Origin: Prolixibacteraceae bacterium
GTDB lineage: Bacteria > Bacteroidota > Bacteroidia > Bacteroidales > Prolixibacteraceae
Direction of reading: 5' to 3'
Assembly: GCA_016788685.1 (NCBI GenBank)
Contig: JAEUSS010000023.1
Span: 1-27,282 of the forward strand
DNA length: 27,282 nt
Each line of letters starts with the position of its first letter. Within the stretch, counting starts at the first letter, position 1. This document shows positions 15,619 through 22,363 of the stretch, piece by piece. The position numbers and the translations under genes were made by a program. A model generated the notes under the pieces. The model was not told the origin of the DNA and did no database searches. It worked only from the letters and a program-made list of their open reading frames with translations.

Positions 15619-16494
15619 TCAGTCCTTCTTCAGCATCGGGAATAGCCTCCTGATTTCTTCATCATTCGGATAGCGGCCGTATTCGCAGATTTCAAATGCT
15701 TCGACCGACTTTACCTGGTTGGCTTTGGAGCCATACCACTTGGCCAGGCTTGACTTTGCGGCATCGGAAACATCATCATTTCGCCATCCGGCCAGCCATT
15801 TCAGCCGATCAGCCTCCGTTTTGGGAACACTTTCCAAACGACCCGACAGCCACGGCAACCATTCGAAGAACTGCGACTGGTGTGCTGAAAGGGCGTAAAT
15901 TTTCTGATCGAAAACACCGGTAATATCCACAACGATATCCGGAGAAAAAGGATTCGGCTTCTTAAACCCATCTTTGGTATACAGAAAAATCGGATTATTC
16001 TTCAAGGCAGGCGTTTCGGGCACAATATTCGGAACAATAACCAGAAAAGCTGCATCCTGAATAGCTATGGCCGTATTCCGGTGATCGGGATGATAATCGT
16101 AAGGCCTTGGCCCGATAACCACATCGGCTTTCCACTCCCGAATCAGCCGGATAAGTTCCAGCCTCAGGTCCAGATCGGGCATCAGTAGTCCGTCGTGATT
16201 GTCAAGTACTTTATAGGTAACCCCCATTCGTCTGCCGGCTTCTTCGGCTTCACTCTTCCTGATTTTCGCCAAGACATCTCCGCCTTTGTCAAAATGACCG
16301 GCATCGCCGTTTGTGGTCGACACAAACAGTACACGATGCCCCAGTTGCGAAAATCGGATTGCCGTTCCGCCGGCATCGATATCACAATCATCCGGATGGG
16401 CTCCAATAACTACAACATTAATTTTCTGGTCCTGAGCAGAAACCAAGTTTACCAGTGCGGCAAACAATATCAAAGCAAAAGATTTCCTAATCAT
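15619..16494 (-). CDS. Exported PIG-L family deacetylase
   Basis: This 291-residue protein is a zinc-dependent N-acetyl-sugar deacetylase of the LmbE/PIG-L family. The zinc motif AHPDD (32-36) and the HPDH motif (135-138) supply His33, Asp36 and His138; Asp35 is the likely base. Residues 1-20 form a cleavable signal peptide (MIRKS, a hydrophobic stretch, then VSA-QD), so it works in the periplasm or outside. Family members de-N-acetylate GlcNAc-containing molecules; the substrate here is not shown by context. It stands alone, convergent with the ABC-F gene and divergent from the DUF2807 unit. Confidence 0.9.
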   Translation of the reverse strand: MIRKSFALILFAALVNLVSAQDQKINVVVIGAHPDDCDIDAGGTAIRFSQLGHRVLFVSTTNGDAGHFDKGGDVLAKIRKSEAEEAGRRMGVTYKVLDNHDGLLMPDLDLRLELIRLIREWKADVVIGPRPYDYHPDHRNTAIAIQDAAFLVIVPNIVPETPALKNNPIFLYTKDGFKKPNPFSPDIVVDITGVFDQKIYALSAHQSQFFEWLPWLSGRLESVPKTEADRLKWLAGWRNDDVSDAAKSSLAKWYGSKANQVKSVEAFEICEYGRYPNDEEIRRLFPMLKKD

Positions 16495-16530
16495 AATATT
16501 CGGTTTATCAGTAATTAGTCACAATTGATC

Positions 16531-16557
16531 AACGGAATTTGGTCTGTTCCGTTTTTT
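16531..16557 (+). terminator. Isolated terminator-like hairpin in a divergent region
   Basis: AACGGAA (16531-16537) pairs with TTCCGTT (16547-16553) around a 9-base loop, followed by further Ts to 16556. No plus-strand gene ends here. It would stop transcripts running antisense to the deacetylase or end a short RNA. Confidence 0.4.
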
Positions 16558-16691
16558 GTTAAAAGAAGAAAATAATATGCAAACAAACCAGAGATTTTGG
16601 TCAATCTGAATATTTTAATTGAAAAAAAAGGGTTAACCGGTAAAAAAAGGGCATTCAGCGAAAAAAAAGTTTTTTTTGACTACCCTCTCCC

Positions 16692-16699
16692 TAAATTTG
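16692..16699 (+). promoter_or_regulatory. Predicted -7 element of the DUF2807 unit
   Basis: TAAATTTG is a full match to TAnnTTTG, 48 bases before the first DUF2807 ATG. No TTG sits at the usual -33 distance; the upstream sequence there is an A/T run. Confidence 0.6.
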
Positions 16700-16747
16700 G
16701 TAACGAATTCAATTTTCATGCGTCTATTCAACTAAAACAATCAAAAA

Positions 16748-17470
16748 ATGAAACGAAAACAGATTCAGCTTATCGGAATTTTCGCGGTCTTGAGTGTCCT
16801 CCTCTCTTCATGCTGGTATATAGGTCCTTCGGTAAAAGGAAACGGTAACGTGACCGAACAGGTGAGATCGGTTGACGAGTTTGACCAGATCAAAGTCAGC
16901 CGGGGAATGAATGTTTACATCACTCAGGGAAGCCCTGCCAAAGTGCTGGTTATTGCCGACAGCAATCTCCACGAGATTATCGAAACCAGGGCCGAAGGAG
17001 GTGTTTTGGTTGTTACCGCCACCGAAAACATCCGCTGGGCAAGAACGAAAAAGGTAATGGTCACCGTTGAGAAACTGGTCGGAGTTGAAACGACTTCAGG
17101 AGCCAATGTCTGGTCGCAGTCTCCAATCAGATCTGAAAACCTGGAACTAAAAGCCGGTTCCGGGGCTAATCTGACTCTGGAAGTGAAGAGCAGACACCTG
17201 AAAGCTGACTGCTCTTCGGGTGCAAACATCATCCTTTCAGGACTAGCCCAAGAAGCTGAACTGGAAACATCATCAGGAGCAAATCTGAAAGCTCAGGAAC
17301 TGAAAGCCGATGCCTGCAGAATGCGCGCTTCGAGCGGTGGAAATGTAACCGCGACAGTTGTCGAGAAACTGGAGGCCAGAGCTTCAAGCGGCGGAAATAT
17401 CACCTATCACGGCGAACCGGCAGAAACCAATATTGATAAGTCCTCGGGCGGAAACGTACATCGCAGATAA
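16748..17470 (+). CDS. DUF2807 lipoprotein with an Asn repeat ladder
   Basis: This 240-residue protein is a head GIN/DUF2807-type (Toastrack-like beta) protein. It has a lipoprotein signal ending VLLSSC (Cys22). After the opening block VKGNGNVTEQVRSVDEFDQIKV it shows seven SGxN turns, with Asn at 120, 141, 160, 179, 199, 217 and 236, at steps of 18-21 residues. This suggests a right-handed beta-helix or stacked sheet with Asn at each turn. DUF2807 proteins are surface or periplasmic, often genomically linked to PspC and PadR, and have no known biochemistry. It is probably transcribed with the next two genes and lies 34 bases before its Asp-ladder paralogue. Confidence 0.88.
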   Translation: MKRKQIQLIGIFAVLSVLLSSCWYIGPSVKGNGNVTEQVRSVDEFDQIKVSRGMNVYITQGSPAKVLVIADSNLHEIIETRAEGGVLVVTATENIRWARTKKVMVTVEKLVGVETTSGANVWSQSPIRSENLELKAGSGANLTLEVKSRHLKADCSSGANIILSGLAQEAELETSSGANLKAQELKADACRMRASSGGNVTATVVEKLEARASSGGNITYHGEPAETNIDKSSGGNVHRR

Positions 17471-17504
17471 CAAAAACAGATAACCCATCAAAAAAACAGA
17501 AAAC

Positions 17505-18224
17505 ATGAAAACTTTGAAAATTATTACATCCATCTTTTTTCTTACCACGTTTTTCCAGGCGGAAGCCCTTCTTGCCAGTCAGTCCGGCGGAAGCCGCCAA
17601 AAACGTGACATCACCGGATTTCACGCCATCTCGGTTACCGCCGGAATTGACCTTTACCTGACGCAGAAGAATACGGAGGAGGTTTTTGTCGAAGCCGAAC
17701 CGGACATGTTGGACAAGATAATAACCAAGGTAGAAGGCGGAATCCTAAAAATCTACATGAAAGAAAAGTCGTGGTTTAACCTGAGCAGGAACAACGAGCC
17801 CCGCAAAGTATACGTTTCGTTTAAAACGCTTGACCGGCTTGATGCTTCGGCCGGAGCTGATATCAATTCGCAATCAACGCTGAAGTTCGACAAGCTGAAA
17901 GTGGAGGCCAGTAGCGGAGCTGACGTTACGCTCGAACTGGAAGCCCACGAACTGTATGTCGGTTCGAGCAGCGGTTCGGACATCAGGGTGAAAGGAAAAT
18001 CAACAACGATTCAGGCGGACGCATCAAGCGGATCTGACATCAATGCCAGTGAACTGGAAGCCAAACAATGCCAGGCCAGCGTTTCAAGCGGATCTGACAT
18101 CAGGGTGAATGTGACGGAAGTGCTCGATGCCAGCGCCAGCAGTGGCGGCGACATTATTTATTACGGGAATCCGAAAACTAAAAACATCAGCAAGTCAAGC
18201 GGCGGCGACATCCACGCCAAATAA
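17505..18224 (+). CDS. DUF2807 exported protein with an Asp repeat ladder
   Basis: This 239-residue protein is a paralogue of the gene just upstream, and most likely a tandem duplicate. A cleavable signal peptide (about 1-25) replaces the lipobox, so it is probably secreted or periplasmic and not lipid-anchored. The seven turn positions carry Asp instead of Asn (SGAD, SGSD, SGGD; Asp at 119, 140, 159, 178, 198, 216 and 235), at exactly the same steps as in the paralogue. A stacked row of Asp could bind metal or another cation; that is inference. The ATG is preceded directly by CAGAAAAC. Function unknown. Confidence 0.88.
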   Translation: MKTLKIITSIFFLTTFFQAEALLASQSGGSRQKRDITGFHAISVTAGIDLYLTQKNTEEVFVEAEPDMLDKIITKVEGGILKIYMKEKSWFNLSRNNEPRKVYVSFKTLDRLDASAGADINSQSTLKFDKLKVEASSGADVTLELEAHELYVGSSSGSDIRVKGKSTTIQADASSGSDINASELEAKQCQASVSSGSDIRVNVTEVLDASASSGGDIIYYGNPKTKNISKSSGGDIHAK

Positions 18225-18409
18225 CGAAGCCCGAAAGGCTCACCTTTCACTACAAAAATCAGAGCCAACTCACTCTTATTCAGTTAGTTTAATTACTGAC
18301 TCTGCATTTCTCATGTCCGACAGAAGCGCAAAGAATATATTCAGAGAACAGACCTGAAGCCATGCAGGTCAATCAATAACAATTATTTGAATCATAAAAA
18401 CAGAAAACA

Positions 18410-19003
18410 ATGAAAACAATGTTTAAAGTTAGCCTCGTGTGCACCCTGCTTATTATAGCCGCGCACACCACCTGGGCCTTGGGTAACCTGAAGGTCAACA
18501 TCCTGCCCGTTTCAACCGGGAAAGTTATGGTTGCCATTTCGAGCCTGACAAACAGCAACCTGAAAATTACGGTTGAAGACCAGAAAAACCAGATTGTGTA
18601 TTACAATGAAACTACCGAAGCCAAAGGCGACTATCGTAAAATCTATGATTTTTCGAAACTCGCCAACGGTTGCTACAAACTTTCAGTGGTCAGTAAAAAC
18701 CTTACTTCCGAACGAGAATTTCAGATTAGTAAGAACGGCATAAAAGTCGGTGAAGAAAGAACCACTCTCGAGCCATTTTTCGGGTATAAAGGGGGCATCT
18801 TAAAATGCAGCTATCTGAACTTCTCCCATGAAAATGTGAAGATGCATCTTCTGGAGAATAACAGACTGATTTATACCAAAGAGATCGGGAGCAATTTCAG
18901 TATCAACGAAGCTCTTAACCTTTCGAAATTAGAAAGAGGTTATTATGATGTAGTTCTCTCGGCCGGAAAAAACGAATTTGCCTACCAGGTAGACATCCGG
19001 TAG
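18410..19003 (+). CDS. Secreted protein with two beta-sandwich-like repeats
   Basis: This 197-residue protein has a signal peptide (about 1-23, ending TWA-LG). The rest divides into two related halves (about 25-107 and 112-197). Each ends with the same pattern: a strand with NQIVYYNE or NRLIYTKE, then YDFSKLANGCYKLSVVSK or LNLSKLERGYYDVVLSAG, and a last strand EREFQI or YQVDI. The pattern resembles the small Ig-like secreted domains common in Bacteroidota. No catalytic motif or T9SS tail of full form is visible. CAGAAAACA directly precedes the ATG. It probably belongs to the same transcription unit as the DUF2807 pair; the 185-base gap before it holds only a weak hairpin. Function unknown. 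Confidence 0.75.
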   Translation: MKTMFKVSLVCTLLIIAAHTTWALGNLKVNILPVSTGKVMVAISSLTNSNLKITVEDQKNQIVYYNETTEAKGDYRKIYDFSKLANGCYKLSVVSKNLTSEREFQISKNGIKVGEERTTLEPFFGYKGGILKCSYLNFSHENVKMHLLENNRLIYTKEIGSNFSINEALNLSKLERGYYDVVLSAGKNEFAYQVDIR

Positions 19004-19027
19004 CTGGTTTTGTACTCGTTTTGTTTA

Positions 19028-19060
19028 ACCTTTCAGGGCACTGTCCTGAAAGGTCTTTTT
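19028..19060 (+). terminator. Rho-independent terminator of the DUF2807 unit
   Basis: The 10-bp stem ACCTTTCAGG/CCTGAAAGGT (19028-19037 with 19045-19054), a 7-base loop and TCTTTTT make a strong terminator 25 bases after the stop codon. It overlaps the stop of the convergent pgeF gene by two bases. Confidence 0.88.
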
Positions 19061-19832
19061 ATATCAGTTTGATTCCGCTGACCATCCTTCCGGTACTGAT
19101 TCCGTCGCGGCGGGCCGAATAAAACAACTCGGTATGTTCGAAGGAACAAAGTCCCATCACTTCAATATTTTCCTCCGGAACACCTGACTCCAGCAACACT
19201 GTTTGGTTTGCTTCCCACAGATCAAAATACGCTCGCCCGGCATTCAGCGATGGTTTAAGTAAAGCCGACCAGTTACTGAATCCGGCTTTAACCGCATCAA
19301 CCACTTCCGGTCCGACTTCATAGGCATGCATATGAATGGAAGGACCGATTCCGGCAAGAATATCAGACGGACGACAACCATATTTCTCGCCCATTTGCCG
19401 GACGGTTTTCGCAGCAATCTTCGACACTGTCCCGCGCCATCCGGCATGGACAGCAGCCACTACGCGCTTCTGCGGATCAAACAGCAAAACCGGCACGCAA
19501 TCGGCCGTTTGAACACAAACAAACCATCCGGGCTCGTTGGTAATCAACGCATCTGTATCTGGAATGGTCGTATTCTGATTGCCGGAACCGGCAACTGCCA
19601 CATGATCCGAATGTGTTTGCCTGGGAAAAATAAACTGGGTAGCATCCCAATCGCCCGAAACAGCCAGTTCTTTCCGGAATTCAAGATATTCTGACTCCTG
19701 ATCGCCCGTAAACCGCGGCTTATCGCCCGACACCCAACCTTCGCGGGTCGTTACAAAATGTACTATATTTTTGTACTTTTTGAAACTTTCGAATTTGAAT
19801 ACCGAAAGTCTTCCCTGAATCATCTTTCTCAT
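19059..19832 (-). CDS. pgeF: Multicopper-type purine nucleoside phosphorylase / laccase-domain protein (PgeF/YfiH)
   Basis: This 257-residue protein of the YfiH/DUF152 family acts on purine nucleosides and edits wrongly made peptidoglycan precursors in E. coli. The three zinc ligands are visible: His74 in PRQTHSDH, Cys112 in QTADCVPVLLFDP and His129 in AAVHAGWRGT. The late CSFEH...FYSARRDG block is also present. The start is placed at the ATG at 19832; an upstream in-frame TTG (19853) is less likely, and the ATG at 19823 is an alternative. It follows the Crp/Fnr gene by 27 bases and is probably in the same operon. Confidence 0.9.
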   Translation of the reverse strand: MRKMIQGRLSVFKFESFKKYKNIVHFVTTREGWVSGDKPRFTGDQESEYLEFRKELAVSGDWDATQFIFPRQTHSDHVAVAGSGNQNTTIPDTDALITNEPGWFVCVQTADCVPVLLFDPQKRVVAAVHAGWRGTVSKIAAKTVRQMGEKYGCRPSDILAGIGPSIHMHAYEVGPEVVDAVKAGFSNWSALLKPSLNAGRAYFDLWEANQTVLLESGVPEENIEVMGLCSFEHTELFYSARRDGISTGRMVSGIKLI

Positions 19833-19859
19833 CGCGATTATAATTTGGCGCAATAATAC

Positions 19860-20534
19860 TCAATTTTTCAGCAACTGGTTCATTTGGTTTTTATCCAGAA
19901 TTTTGATGTAACGACGGTCAACATCAATCAGTCCTTCCTGAACCATTTCGCCCAGTGCGCGGGCAAGCGAGGGGCGGGTTACGCCAAACATTTCGGCCAG
20001 CTGCCCTTGCGATTGACTGATTTCAACGGTCTGTAACCGGTCTCCGGCCAGTTCGAGCAGGTAATGTGCAATTTTTTGCCTGATAGTTTTGAAGGACAAG
20101 AACTTCAGCTTTTGCGACAGAAACTGCGCCCGCGTAGAAATGGTATTCAGGTAGTTATTCAGGATGAGGGCATTCATCTGCAGCAATTTCACAAATTCTG
20201 TTTTCGGGATTGAAACCAATTGAGCATCTGAAGTAGCCGAAACGGTTACCGGAAAATGATTTTCTTTCCCGAACAAAAAAGCAGTGGCCAACGGCCAGGG
20301 GGCCGACATGTCTTCAATTTTGATGGTTTTGCCCGAGTAGTCGGTCATTTCGGCTTTTACACTGCCAGCCTGAATAATCAGCAAGCGGTCACAGCTATCG
20401 CCCGCATTTACAATCAGCTCGCCTTTCTGGTAAGATCTGACCTGATAATGGATTTGCTGAAAAAGATCTTTAAGCCCTTCAGGAGAAATACCCCTGAAAA
20501 CGGGCGACTGGCAAAGTATTTCGGGTTGAATCAT
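19860..20534 (-). CDS. Crp/Fnr-family transcriptional regulator
   Basis: This 224-residue protein has an N-terminal cyclic-nucleotide-binding-like beta roll (about 10-125), a dimer helix and a C-terminal winged helix (about 150-215). The recognition region is SQGQLAEMFGVTRPSLARAL. It lacks the Fnr cysteine set (Cys only at 8 and 48) and the cAMP-contact RES motif, so the signal is unknown; haem- or NO-sensing HcpR-like activity is possible. The position supports that: it is the middle gene of a unit divergent from ferredoxin-hcp, and a palindrome suited to a Crp/Fnr dimer lies in the shared space. It starts 7 bases after the lipoprotein stop. Confidence 0.9.
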   Translation of the reverse strand: MIQPEILCQSPVFRGISPEGLKDLFQQIHYQVRSYQKGELIVNAGDSCDRLLIIQAGSVKAEMTDYSGKTIKIEDMSAPWPLATAFLFGKENHFPVTVSATSDAQLVSIPKTEFVKLLQMNALILNNYLNTISTRAQFLSQKLKFLSFKTIRQKIAHYLLELAGDRLQTVEISQSQGQLAEMFGVTRPSLARALGEMVQEGLIDVDRRYIKILDKNQMNQLLKN

Positions 20535-20541
20535 TTTTATT

Positions 20542-20958
20542 TTATTTATCCTTAAGATAAGCTCTAACTACCACATGACTTGAATTCAATGGCAAATACG
20601 TGGTTAAGAACAGACTATCGTTTCTTATCGAATAACTCCATTTCGTTAAATCCTTCTCTACACGTATAACAAGCGTATTCTTTTCCGAATAAAATTGAAA
20701 TGGTGTTTTCACTGTCAACTCAGAGAACTGATATATTTTTTGATTACCAAGATTATCATTTTCAAATATAAGCGAATCTGTCCAAAGGGTAATTCCGTTA
20801 TTCGCATCTCTTGTCGAATAACTTCTCATCCATTTACCCAGTATTCTTTGATCAAAAGACTTCCCTGTTATACTAAAATCATCAGGATCATCATTTCTCT
20901 TTTCGCATGATACCATTAATAATCCAAAACCCAGCAATACTAACAGCATTGTTTTCAT
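20542..20958 (-). CDS. Small lipoprotein, lipocalin-like layout
   Basis: This 138-residue protein has a lipoprotein signal ending in MVSC (Cys18). The remainder begins ILGKWMRSYS and continues with alternating strands (SLIFENDN, QIYQFSELTV, NTLVIRVEKD, KWSYSIRNDSLFLTTY). That is the usual look of Bacteroidota lipocalin-like surface lipoproteins; no ligand residues can be named. Its codons are visibly more A/T-rich than those of its neighbours, and there is no clear promoter match upstream. It lies directly before the Crp/Fnr gene, so the two are probably co-transcribed. Function unknown. Confidence 0.75.
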   Translation of the reverse strand: MKTMLLVLLGFGLLMVSCEKRNDDPDDFSITGKSFDQRILGKWMRSYSTRDANNGITLWTDSLIFENDNLGNQKIYQFSELTVKTPFQFYSEKNTLVIRVEKDLTKWSYSIRNDSLFLTTYLPLNSSHVVVRAYLKDK

Positions 20959-21094
20959 ATCGTATAAATTATTTAGGTTAATGCTGAAAAGATGCTTGTT
21001 TCGTCAATTTGGTTGCGCGTTCATTTCTCAACAACTGCATACCAAACAACTATATTTCAACAACACCCTATTGCATTCAGGTTTTTTCTTTGTT

Positions 21095-21110
21095 TGTAAC
21101 ATTCGTTACA
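21095..21110. promoter_or_regulatory. Palindromic Crp/Fnr-type operator
   Basis: TGTAAC-ATTC-GTTACA is a perfect 6-4-6 inverted repeat, the geometry of Crp/Fnr-family sites. It lies in the divergent space between the regulator unit and the ferredoxin gene. Its centre is about 40 bases before the predicted transcription start, the place of a class II activator. Confidence 0.7.
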
Positions 21111-21131
21111 TTTCAGTCAACCAACCAGGCG

Positions 21132-21139
21132 TACTTTTG
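21132..21139 (+). promoter_or_regulatory. Predicted -7 element of the ferredoxin-hcp unit
   Basis: TACTTTTG matches TAnnTTTG fully. No TTG is present at the -33 distance, as expected for a promoter that depends on an activator bound at the palindrome at 21095-21110. Confidence 0.65.
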
Positions 21140-21212
21140 TTGCAGAAAAATACAAAAAATAGTAACCGAAAAGATGAACCAATCATTCATCAATCATAAA
21201 TAACAAATCGAG

Positions 21213-22097
21213 ATGATACGCGAAATTGTAAATATAAACGAAGACTTGTGTAACGGTTGTGGACTTTGTGTTCCGAACTGTCACGAAGGTGCACTGCAAA
21301 TTATTGACGGCAAAGCCAGGCTCATTAGCGAGTTGATGTGTGATGGATTGGGAGCTTGTCTGGGCCATTGTCCTGAGGGAGCAATAACCATCGAAAAGCG
21401 TGAGGCGGATGAATATGATGAAGTGGTGGTTGTGAAGCAGATCATTCCAAAAGGGAAGAATACGATGGTTGCTCACCTCAAGCACCTGAAAGAACACGGC
21501 GAAACCGGTTTCCTAAAGCAAGCCGTCAGCTATCTGAAATTGCATGCTTCGGAAATTCCGTTCAGCGTTGACGCGGTGATTTCTGAAGTGCACAACACTA
21601 AAGTGGAATCATCGGGTGGCGGTTGTGCATCAGGCGGATGTCCAGGTTCGCGCGAAGTAAGCTTCGAGCCACAAAACCTGAAGTTTGCCGGTGCTTCGGC
21701 TGCTACGGAAGCACCGTCGGCATTGCGCCAGTGGCCGGTACAAATGCACCTGATCAACCCGGGCGGCGCTACTTTTCAGGGAACCGACCTGCTTTTGGCT
21801 GCCGACTGCGTGGCTTTCAGCATGGGGAATTTCCACTCTAAATTTTTAGCCGGAAAATCATTGGTCATTGCCTGCCCGAAACTCGATCAGGGCAAAGAAA
21901 TATACGTAGAGAAAATTCGCCGCCTCATCGACGAAGCCCGGGTGAATACCATCACCATCATGATGATGGAGGTGCCATGCTGCGGAGGTTTATCTCAACT
22001 GGTTCAGATGGCAAAAGCTCAGGCATCGCGCAAAGTTCCGGTAAAGGAAATCATCGTCAGCATCAAAGGCGAAATTCTGGACGAAGCGTGGGTGTAA
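21213..22097 (+). CDS. Ferredoxin-like iron-sulfur protein linked to Hcp
   Basis: This is a 294-residue cytoplasmic protein. The N-terminus is a two-cluster ferredoxin domain: Cys13, 16, 19 and 23 (CNGCGLCVPNC) form a classical motif. The second reads CDGLGACLGHCPEG, with Cys43, 49 and 53 but Leu46 at the middle Cys place, so one cluster may be 3Fe-4S. Further Cys occur in SGGGCASGGCPG (138, 143), at 199 and 221 (CPKLD), and in the VPCCGG pair (256-257), which may bind another cofactor. It probably supplies electrons to the hydroxylamine reductase encoded next. A palindrome and promoter for regulated expression lie upstream; 266 bases separate it from hcp. Confidence 0.85.
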   Translation: MIREIVNINEDLCNGCGLCVPNCHEGALQIIDGKARLISELMCDGLGACLGHCPEGAITIEKREADEYDEVVVVKQIIPKGKNTMVAHLKHLKEHGETGFLKQAVSYLKLHASEIPFSVDAVISEVHNTKVESSGGGCASGGCPGSREVSFEPQNLKFAGASAATEAPSALRQWPVQMHLINPGGATFQGTDLLLAADCVAFSMGNFHSKFLAGKSLVIACPKLDQGKEIYVEKIRRLIDEARVNTITIMMMEVPCCGGLSQLVQMAKAQASRKVPVKEIIVSIKGEILDEAWV

Positions 22098-22120
22098 AAC
22101 TTGTTTCGGGTTGCGAGATT

Positions 22121-22184
22121 CGGGTTACGGGTTTTCTTAACCCTGAAAGGGTGAGATCTGAATAGCCCGGAGCGAAACCCCGGG
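22121..22184. repeat. Dispersed palindromic repeat cluster upstream of hcp
   Basis: Three small structures follow each other: CGGGTTAC...TTTCTTAACCC (22121-22143, shared with the element near 15590), CCCTGAAAGGG (22141-22151) and CCCGG/CCGGG (22166-22170 with 22180-22184). The text resembles REP-type intergenic repeats of Bacteroidota. No mobile gene accompanies it. Confidence 0.5.
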
Positions 22185-22363
22185 TAAAGAATTGCCCCAA
22201 GACCAATCGTCCGCGAGCAAATATTCGCCGAAGCGACAATCTGTTTTCGGACGAAAAAGTGAAAACCCAAACTCAAGAAAAATCAATTAAAAGTTTAATA
22301 ATCAGTTGAGATACTGATCTGCAAAACGATGCAGACGGTCGTTCTCATGCAAAAAAATTAGCT

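Noticed and set aside
18228..18245. AGCC-CGAAA-GGCT hairpin after the second DUF2807 gene as a terminator
   Set aside because: Short stem with no T run; read-through to the next gene is more likely.
22209..22253. CGTCCG...CGGACG inverted repeat before hcp
   Set aside because: The 34-base loop and six-base arms are too weak to claim a structure or operator.
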